Below are positions 56,390 to 64,000 of a stretch of DNA of 64,000 bases, one piece after another. How positions within the stretch are numbered: the first letter of the stretch is position 1; each line of letters starts with the position of its first letter. The notes under the pieces were generated by a model. That model saw nothing but the letters and a program-made list of their open reading frames with translations. It did not search any database and was not told the origin of the DNA. The position numbers and the translations under genes were made by a program. This stretch comes from Reticulitermes speratus (lineage: Eukaryota > Arthropoda > Insecta > Blattodea > Rhinotermitidae): positions 20,657,711-20,721,710 of the forward strand of contig JAJKFL010000012.1 in NCBI GenBank assembly GCA_021186555.1, in the 5' to 3' direction.

Positions 56390-59158
56390 CCCTTTAACGC
56401 CGGATTTAAATGCCCCCGCGCAACAGCGCCCTGCCGAGGTTTTTAAATATGGATTTCAATTCTTAACGCTTACTCTTAGAAAAAAAATCATATCTCATAC
56501 ACTTTTGCATCAAATTTCAGGAAATAAAATTTCGCAGTGTGTTTATGAATTGATTAATTCGGGAAAAAATGTTCACTTATTTTTATAATAAATTTAGGCC
56601 TGTGAATTGCATGCATTTTATAAAATCGAGTGTAAATGTTTTATTACTCACATATTTCTGGCTGCTGCAGACGATCCGTGGCACCTATTCTATCACAATA
56701 GATAATTTTGGTGGTTTACAAGTTCACTTTTGTGTGAAAGTCCGCGAAACAAGGCACCACACACAGGCCAACATTACATTTGGCGTACTTATATGTGGTT
56801 TCCTTTCTGACACCACGCGCTGAGCAAACACGGCAGCGTGCTTTGTTGGATTTTGCTGGCCAATGTTGGTGATGGCGGCTGCCGAGTCTCATAACGTTTG
56901 TTGCAGCCGCACTTGGCCTTCCAACCAAACTGGGGGTGGGGCGATCTTGGCTTCTTCCAGCTTCTTCAATCAAATTCCTCACCAGGAGAAGTCTGAAATC
57001 TCTGTGGGTATATTTAGTCCCACATGAAGATAACAGAATCCAACTGTTGAGTACTGTTAGATCCAGAAGGTGGAAAAACAGTTTCATGGTCCACTTGAAA
57101 TTACGTCGACTCATCGAATAGCTGTTGGCCATACGATCAGAATTGTCGACGTAACCCATGTGCCGGTTATACCGTGCCACGATGTGAGGCTTCACAGGGC
57201 GGTTGTTGTCATCACAAAAATTTTCTTCTGCCGGCGGCGGGTCCATGTTAGTCAGCATGTAAACGTCTCGTCTGTCCTTCCAAACTAACGCTGTCAAATT
57301 TCCCCTGGTCCTCACCCTTACGTCGCCCCTTTTCAGTTTCAGTTTTTTCGGTCCAAAGTCAGGGGGCATGTCTTTTCTGTTCGGTCGTACTGTCCCGCAT
57401 GAATTTATTTTACATATCTCTAAGTCGTCAAAAAGTCTCGGTGACGAAAAAAAATTGTCCATAAATAGTTTGTGTCCCAAGCCTTCAACTCTGCAAGTCA
57501 AATGTCTAACAGTTGCGTGTGTTGCAGTCATGTCATCAGTGGCGGAGCGTGAGTCTTTACCCAAGTACACTCTCATGTCATATGTATACCCCGATTCGTC
57601 ACACAGTTTGTAAAATTTGATGCCGAAACGTTTCCTTTTCTTGGGAATATACTGCTTGAAGATGACCCTGCCCTTGAATTTTACAATTACCTCATCCACT
57701 GCCAAATGCTCGGAAGGGTTATAGAATTTAGCATAGGCCTGGTTCAATGTGTCAAACACGGTCCTTAGTTTCCAAAGTCGGTCATATCCCTCACCTTGGT
57801 CGGGTCTCTGTGAATTGTCTGCAAAATGCAAAAATTGCAGTATGTGTAAAAATCTGTCTCGTGTCATGGTTTCACCGTAAAACGGAGTGTGAAACTGTCT
57901 TAAGTCTAGACCAGTAGTCATGTAGTGTGTCTTTCAAGTTGTGTCCCATCTGCAGAGCTAAGGCAATGAAAGTCATCATGTCCGGCAACGTAATGTCAGG
58001 CAGTTGGCGGCTAGGTCCGGCTTGTCTGTCCAAGTCTTGCTGGTAGTATAAGTTTGTCTGTTCCACCAGCAGCTGAAAAATTTGTGTGAAAAACAGCATC
58101 AACACAGAGAGTGGAGAGCTGTCTTTGTTGATGTGTGGAGCCTCACAGTTTTTCACACCTTTTGCTGGACCGACAAAAGGATGGATTTTGGTGTTCCTTC
58201 CTTGAGGCGGTCCCCAGGTTGGTAATTCTCCACCACTTGTTGCAGCCTGTGGCTCGTCTTCTTGTGCTGAGGCTTGTAGTTGTTCGTATTCTTCTTCTGT
58301 ATCAAAAAATTCATCTTCCACATCACTAGCCTCATTACCTGTTTCTGAGTCCGTGTCTGCAACCAGAAATTCACTGATGGCTTGCTCATCCAGGTTCACT
58401 TTCTTGGTAGCCATTGCAGGACGACTATCACACTGCTCTACTTCACAAAGACTGTTGTGTGTTAGTGGGCACAGCTGTAGGAACCTAATGCCACGAATAT
58501 ATTGGATACTTGTATGGTGACAGCAAAACAGATCTAAAGCCAGAATGTCAATGCTGGGTAAACATCCAGCTATTCAAGGGTGCCCACGACGTTTTTATTA
58601 TATTTGACGTCTGTGTGTTGCACATTACTGCCCCACAACGCCTAAAGAGTGCCCAGAACTACAAGAGACACATCTGTGAGCCCCTGTAGCTGTAAACATG
58701 GATTTTCGCGGATATCTCCAGTTTTTGTGTAATAATTTTATCGGACAGTTACACATTACAGTACGCCACTGACAACCTTTCAGCTCGTCAATTAGTACTA
58801 GTCATAGCCTACTGTAGTAATTCAAGCTACAGTACACTCCAGTTCGAGGAGATAAACAAACCCATGCTATGTTTGGAGCCGTATTAGTCACCTAAACGAA
58901 ATGCGTAGTTGAAAAGTGTTGACATCTAAAACGGGTTTCTGGAGGGGTTAGAGGGATGGAGGGGGAGTAATTCTCACTCCACAAGGAAGCTGTGACATTC
59001 ACCAGACCTACCCAGTATAAATCTTTCGCAGTAACTGCGATAGGGGTGAAAAAAATGCTTCCAAATTCGACACACTGTTAGCGACCCCTATAGGCGACGT
59101 TCGGCTTCTTGCCACATTTAAAGGGCGACGCCTGTAGGCGACGTTCGGCAGTAAAGGG
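56390..59158 (-). mobile_element. piggyBac element, almost complete
   Basis: TTAA at 56,386-56,389 and 59,159-59,162. Ends CCCTTTAACGCCGG and CCCTTTACTGCCGAACG (right end read inward) form the terminal repeat. The 2,769-bp length and single transposase gene on the - strand fit an autonomous element. A subterminal repeat GGCGACGTTCGGC is duplicated near the right end (59,093 and 59,138). Confidence 0.92.
56716..58414 (-). pseudogene. piggyBac transposase (PGBD4-like) with one frameshift
   Basis: DDE enzyme that cuts at TTAA without leaving a footprint. 58,414-57,872 gives the acidic N-terminus (VADTDSETGNEASDVEDEFF) and DITLPDMMTFIALALQMGH. 57,921-56,716 gives the core. Catalytic Asp residues sit in HLAVDEVIVKFKG, KLFMDNFFSSP and GYVDNSDRMANSY. 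The C-terminal Cys-rich domain reads CRVCSARGVRKETTYKYAKC then NVGLCVVPC. The frames cross near 57,900 (DYWS / LRQFHTPFYG), so one small indel is the only visible defect in about 565 residues. The copy looks young. Confidence 0.9.
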
Positions 59159-59162
59159 TTAA

Positions 59163-60230
59163 TACGTCCCCGCATAAGAAAATTTCCCGCCTAAGAAGTA
59201 ACAAAAGTTGATGATGAAACAATTTTTAACCCGTTTAATACATTTTCTGTATCAAAATCTCAAACAATTTCCCTGAGTTTCCATTTGTTCTGTTTCCATA
59301 ATACAGCGTTCAAGCGCGGTCAATTCAAATAGGTTAATCTCCAAGGTCATGACCACAAGTTTCGCACAGCAGAATGATGCAACCTCATGGCACGGGGGTG
59401 TTGTATTTCTTCCGCGATGCAGAGACTGCAGTCAGTCAGTCCCCGCTACTCAGTCTCTGTCGCTCTTCCATCACGATGGCCAAAAGATTGTACTGGGGGG
59501 CCAGAAGCCTATCCTAGGTGTTCCATGTCCTGCATGAGCCTGCATTTGGCAATGCAGGTATGTGGAAGCTGACTTGCCGCTTCAACTGGCTGGGCACTAG
59601 GAGGGAACTTAAGGCAGCCGATAACATTTGAAGAAGTTTAGGTGCACTAGCTGACGCCACCTGGGGTTCCACCTGCTGGCGCGGAGTGCTACCGTGAGGC
59701 ATGGAAGCCATGTGGAGGTGGAAGTGACCCCACTGGGGGGACAGCAGTCTGATGCCAGATGGCGTGGGTGCTCACACGTGACAACTTGTTTAAACGTAAT
59801 TTATTGGTGGTGATATAAATGTGTCATGGTGTAGCGTGATTGTGAAAAATTTGTGGTGACTGTGCAGATAAGTTACATCAGCAATTCCAGAAAATAAATT
59901 CAAGACACTGCAGAGTTAGTGAAAGTGACTGGAACTAGACCACCCGTTTTGGTCTACCTAGTAGCTAGTACCTAGTACCTAGTAGCACAAGGACAGGAAA
60001 TCTAAACAAGAAAAAACTGACTGATGGAACTTCCCATAGCCCACCTACTTATTCACTACAATTTTCCTCCCTCAGCCTGTGACGCCCTATCAGTCACTTA
60101 CCTGTCCTGACTGAAACATAATCACAATGATATGAAACCCTTGTAAAAAGAAAAGAACAAAACATCATACCTGTGTTAAAACTTACAGAAGAATAATGAG
60201 AACTCAATTCAAAACACTCTTGATCCTTAA
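59163..60230. other. Continuation of the Tigger-like host element and unassigned DNA
   Basis: The first ~50 bases continue the repeat interrupted by piggyBac. Beyond that no protein is recognisable. Around 59,957-59,985 CTAGTACCTAGTACCTAGTA is a short tandem repeat. Confidence 0.4.
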
Positions 60231-60838
60231 CATAATATGTTTAAAGAATATTTGAAACATATTATCATTTTATTATATAAAAAAACAAAGTCTCAAGTTT
60301 AAGTCTCTGAAACAGTCACACAACCATTCTTTAGTATAGCAATCAATCAATTTGAATTTAAATTCTGTCGCTCTTTTCCCATAAGACTTAGCTGTGTTGA
60401 GCTTCCTGTACTGGATTGTCTGCCACTGACTCGGTCCCTCTAGACGTTGCAGTACCCTCATGGTGTTGTATACTGGTGTTTGCTGTGAATCTCCCTCAAT
60501 CGAAGCCATTGCAGAGTTATATTTGGAGACATGAAAACTATAAAACTTGTACAGTGTATATAGTTCATTATCTTGTAGTTTTTTGTATAAAGTTTGTTGT
60601 ATATTTATATAAAAGAACAGCAAAACGAAAATAGGGGTGAAGCTTGTACACCATGGCATAAAGGATGTATCTCTTGATGTAATTACCTGTCGTTGATAAA
60701 GGTGTGTATTAACATCACTGTCTCATTTGAGAGTACAAAGAAGTTAACCATATATAGTCACTTCACACTGTTAACCTGTCAAAACACTGGATATTTCCTT
60801 TCAGTAGTAAATAACTATTATGTCCATCCTGCTGAATT
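60231..60838. other. Unassigned, downstream of the gypsy RT stump
   Basis: A 128-codon - strand ORF (60,659-60,273) contains GDSQQTPVYNTMRVLQRLEG but resembles no known gag, pol or env segment. It may be accidental or a decayed 3' part of the retroelement. No 3' LTR matching the 63.3-63.7 kb sequence was seen. Confidence 0.3.
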
Positions 60839-61391
60839 TCATTGAAGATTGGCTGACTGGCTGCAGATCTCGTGCTTCCATGGAGATGCGCTTTCCTTTA
60901 TTATTCCTTCCCTCAGTAATTTAGTAACTTGTCTATCCACCTCTTGCTTTTGGATTTCTGGCAACCTATATGGTCGCGTATTTATAGGGGCGGTCCCTGG
61001 CTCTACATTGATCGAGTGTTTCACCGCTTTCGTGCTACTCAATTGATCCCCGGGCAGGTAAAACACATCCTGATACTCAAAACATATTTCTTGGAGGGAT
61101 GTCTGTTCTTCTGGGTTAAGGTGTTCGGTCCTCAGGGCTTCCATTACCCTTTCCCCTGGGTTTACTCGAGCTCGTACTATTGAGCGTACATATCACAGCA
61201 TCGACTCCACTCCCCAATTCTGTTACCTTGACCATGGGTTCCTCTATTTCTAGTTCTTCCTCCCTTGTGTTCAAAATACTAGTGATTACGCGTTCGTTCG
61301 CGACTCTAACCAAACACTCGGCTAAGTACACTCCGGAAATGATTTCCTTTTTCTCTACTAGCCCTTCTGTGGTTACGGATCCTGCACCCAC
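60839..61391 (-). pseudogene. gypsy pol: pre-RT and start of reverse transcriptase
   Basis: 61,391-61,116 encodes a spacer (VYLAECLVRVANERVITSIL), and 61,144-60,839 gives LQEICFEYQDVFYLPGDQL, NTRPYRLPEIQKQEVDRQV and LREGIIKESASPW. These are the usual motifs just before the RT fingers. The match ends after S-P-W, so the polymerase core is absent. The two ORFs overlap in different frames. Confidence 0.75.
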
Positions 61392-61481
61392 TCGTAAGCT
61401 AACTACAGTTTCGGCTCGGTGGGGGGGGGGGGGGTAATCTTGCTAGTCATTGCACCCACTCCTCTCTGATCGGTTCCTGCC

Positions 61482-61841
61482 TTAGTGTAACTCAACTCTT
61501 CTTATCCTCGCGCCCTCATATGCGAAGGTCAGGGATCGTGTCTTATAACATATTTGAGCTTGCACCTGTGTGAGAAAGTCCCGGCCCAAAATTCCGTCTC
61601 CTTTGAGATCCACTTGCTGGCTGACCAGCTGGAATTGAAAAGGGATCTCTACGTCCCCTTCTTGGATCTTGGCCTCTATGCTCCCATGAGTTTCTATCAC
61701 CGACCCTTCTACACTCTTTATCCGTACCTTTTCTTTGGACTCAAACTCTGCCGTTCCCGATAGTTTCTGAACTTTTAGCAAGCTAATGTCGGCCCCGCTA
61801 TCTACCAGCAGGTACAACTTATTCCCATTACTCACATCCAA
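61482..61841 (-). pseudogene. gypsy aspartic protease
   Basis: KLYLLVDSGADISLLK carries the Asp-Ser-Gly active site and DGILGRDFLTQ the second conserved motif of retropepsins. It works as a dimer that processes Gag-Pol. The frame is open for ~120 codons and lies one step out of phase with the zinc-knuckle gag frame, as with programmed or accidental frameshifts between gag and pro. Confidence 0.8.
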
Positions 61842-61849
61842 TGCTACTC

Positions 61850-62290
61850 CTACATAATCACAGTGTTCCTTTCTAGCGCAGCCTTCTGAATAGAGGAGAC
61901 TGTCGTTCGGCTGCTTCCCGACAGTCTGTCCTCGTTTCCCGACGACCTTCGTCTATCGTTTCCTTCCCGTTTCCGCGGTGGTTTCTGACAGTTCCTAGCT
62001 ATATGGCCCTTCTCACCACATCTAAAACAAGTAGTACTCTTAGAATAATCTGCTCCGCTGGCTACAACAGGATTCACTCGAACCTCCTTTCCTCGTGCAT
62101 AACATTTGCTACTTAAGTGTCCTGTCTTACCACAAAATCCGCACTTAAGAGCTGCATTTCCTTCTGTCCTGTACCTATCCTGCCTGGTCGCAATCGCGCT
62201 TTCTGCTACCAGAGCAGTTTCAGCAATTTCATCAAAGTTGCGATAGTTTCTACTGCGTACTATGGTTTGGATTCGGTCCGACGCCAGCCC
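61850..62290 (-). pseudogene. gypsy gag, nucleocapsid part
   Basis: Two CCHC zinc knuckles of the form C-x2-C-x4-H-x4-C: CGFCGKTGHLSSKC and CFRCGEKGHIARNC, followed by a basic stretch. They bind the element RNA. The frame continues upstream to a stop at about 62,290. Confidence 0.75.
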
Positions 62291-62796
62291 CTATATGAAG
62301 CAAATATTTCTTAATCTGTTGGATAAATCTAATATCCCTTCCCGGGCTCCGTCACTACAGTTCAGCAGGGCGGCCTCTCTGAATTGTGAACCCAATGTTT
62401 GAATGTTTTGGATCCAATCTGATACTTTTTCCTCTTTCCCTTGCCTAGCCTTAAATAACTGACTAGCATGATAGTCAAGGGTTCTCTTTTCAATATAAGA
62501 ATTTTTCAAAAACTCAACTCTACCCAGCTATCGAGGTGTCTATGGCTGATCGCGATTCGCGGCTCCCCACTTATTCACGTCAGCACAAACCTGTACAATA
62601 CGTCTTTCTGGTTAGGGTTTATTACTGAAAAGGCTGTGTCTACATTTCCTATAAAGGCTAAAACCTCCTGTTTATTGCCCTTAAATGGCGGGACTAGCTT
62701 TAGAGCCTCCCCAACACTTATGAACTCCCCGTTCATCGTGGGCATCAGTGTAGTTTCTACGCCGTGGGAATTCGAGCTTGTAGGTTGAACGTGCAT
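62291..62796 (-). pseudogene. gypsy gag, capsid part
   Basis: 62,796-62,575 (ISVGEALKLVPPFKGNKQEV) and 62,509-62,291 (FKARQGKEEKVSDWIQNIQT LGSQF) match the start and middle of metavirus capsid. The frame is broken between them near 62,540 and again at 62,290. A GC-rich, proline-containing leader lies upstream to about 63,200. Confidence 0.6.
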
Positions 62797-63249
62797 GGGT
62801 GGTTGAGCAAAGACTCACCTTTATTATTACTCCTGTCACTGCCACTCCTTTCGACTGCGTCGACCCTCGTGCTCCATCCGGATCTCGGCGTCCTCGGCTT
62901 CTCCTTACTCAACGGCTTGGGCAGGCGGACGTGCTGCTCTGTTACCCCTCGCGCTGGTGGCCCCTTTCGTGGCGGCAGTTGTCTCGTCCCGACGTCTCCA
63001 GCTGACGGCGTCTCCCCCGCCGCAACCTCCTCGGCTGTCCCCAGCAGTGGGCTGCTGCTCTACCGCAGCGTCAACTCGTGCTCCCCGCTCCCGGTCCTCA
63101 GCGGTCCCTCTCGGGAACCAAACACATCAGACACCAGTTTGTTGTATCCCGATAGCTCCTACGGCCAGCCGACGTATCTTAGATGTTGTCCTCTGGCGGC
63201 GTCAATCGGGTATTGAGCGTAGGTTAGGGGCGAGGATTGACTTACGATT

Positions 63250-63680
63250 CAAATGCAGTTGAAGATTCAGAGTCAATGTATTCACGAAGTTAAGAGACGA
63301 AGATTACAGGACTGAGGAGGCAACACCCTGGACCAGCTAACAGCGAGGCACACGTAACAGCAAGACTGAAGCGATTCCAAGAGAGAGATTGTTTTGGAAG
63401 GTGCCTGTCGCTTATATCAGTTCCAAGGGTTCCAAGTTCAGTATTCGCGGCCTTTGCCCGGCGTGTGATGCTGAGTCTCTTGTCAGGCGCTCGCACCACC
63501 ACGGGACAAATGCCAGAGTACATTGCATAAACATTACAAATCCGCATGTGACAGTGTGTTTCACCACACATAACCCCTTTTACAACATGGTAGCCATACA
63601 GTTGTGGTACATACAATAAAATAGTAATGTAGTAATACAGTAGTGATACATATAACAATTTAATAGTAACGCATACAACA
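63250..63680 (-). repeat. Probable 5' LTR of the gypsy element
   Basis: Read on the - strand the segment starts at a TGTTGTATGCG next to the interrupted LINE. It has a GATATAAG TATA-like box at about 63,413 and runs to about 63,250 before the leader. Exact borders need the missing 3' LTR for comparison. Confidence 0.4.
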
Positions 63681-63683
63681 ACG

Positions 63684-63960
63684 TAGTTTCCGGTTCGCGA
63701 GCTCTTCCTGAATTTTGTCCACTGCAACATTGGGTGGAAGTCCCTTAAGAACCAGCCGCGGTTAGATCGCAGTTGGTAGGGGATAAGTGTGATAGGCAAG
63801 ATTTGCCTGTTTAATTTCCTGTAGTAGCACACCATAGTCTCCCACCGTTTTTGTGTATAGGAGGAGGCGATTGATCTTGGTTTTCACGTCTACTGGTGCA
63901 GTAAGATTTGCATTCAGAGATTTGAGTGTGGTGGAGTGATTTGTAAGATAACTAGAGAAC
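63684..63960 (-). pseudogene. Jockey-like LINE ORF1 fragment
   Basis: The - strand reads TKTVGDYGVLLQEIKQANLA YHTYPLP, a stop, then PRLVLKGLPPNVAVDKIQEE LANRKLR. This is the Y-H-T-Y ... V-L-R-G-L-P block of gag-like ORF1 proteins of jockey elements. The frame is cut at 63,684, where the probable LTR begins. Confidence 0.6.
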
Positions 63961-64000
63961 TATAGGAGGTATCCTTGACTTGCGTTGATGAGACGGCGTC

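Larger units (their letters stand above)
60839..63680 (-). mobile_element. Ty3/gypsy-like LTR retrotransposon, truncated
   Basis: On the - strand, from right to left: probable 5' LTR (about 63,680-63,250), untranslated leader, gag with two zinc knuckles, protease, and the first part of reverse transcriptase, which ends at about 60,880. RNase H, integrase and the 3' LTR are missing. Stops and frame changes in gag show it is an old, dead copy. A 14-G run at 61,421-61,434 lies between protease and RT. Confidence 0.8.

Noticed and set aside
62764-63262. Three overlapping + strand ORFs rich in Leu, Ser and Pro
   Set aside because: They lie opposite the gypsy leader and gag start, in GC-rich sequence that has few stops. 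The - strand explains the region.

Overview
The window is eukaryotic, from a large, transposon-rich insect genome. The only gene recognised with certainty is TOP3B (DNA topoisomerase III beta). Its 15 coding exons lie on the + strand between 19,860 and 55,116, all with GT/AG introns. About 2.56 kb of coding sequence is spread over 35 kb. The mix of repeats resembles Blattodea (cockroaches and termites): mariner, pogo/Tigger, piggyBac, PIF/Harbinger, jockey/CR1-like LINEs, tRNA-derived SINEs and a Ty3/gypsy element. That lineage is an inference from family flavour, not from a search.

Layout. 1-11,808: a head-to-tail array of a ~3.5 kb unit (three full copies and one cut copy). Each full unit contains ~560-bp inverted arms, so it could fold into a large hairpin. 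No convincing gene lies in it. 11,809-12,960: LINE reverse-transcriptase pieces on the - strand, split by a 604-bp PIF/Harbinger-like element. 13,414-13,948: two candidate last exons of an unrecognised - strand gene. 14,605-19,022: jockey RT, a SINE-like repeat, a possible LTR remnant, a Tigger fragment and opposed LINE fragments. 19,089-19,184: an exon encoding the N-terminal half of a THAP domain on the - strand, divergent from TOP3B across ~0.65 kb of CpG-rich DNA that may be a shared promoter.

19,860-55,116: TOP3B. Its introns hold a palindromic element, a deleted mariner beside a ~97-bp minisatellite, two related Tigger elements, a TIGD1-like relic, a deleted piggyBac with TTAA ends, two inverted pogo-like elements, a second mariner and inverted mariner tails. 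Joining exons by phase gives an 852-residue protein collinear with animal TOP3B, except that exon 4 carries two extra bases that create a stop. This is either a sequence error or a disabled allele.

55,117-64,000: unrecognised - strand ORFs; a 2,769-bp piggyBac with TTAA duplications, terminal repeats and a transposase broken by one frameshift, itself inserted in a Tigger-like end; then a decayed Ty3/gypsy element on the - strand (gag, protease, start of RT) that interrupts a LINE ORF1.

Only TOP3B, and perhaps the THAP/13.4-13.9 kb exons, look like host genes. The rest is mobile or satellite DNA, mostly dead. No rRNA gene, complete tRNA gene or CRISPR array was seen.
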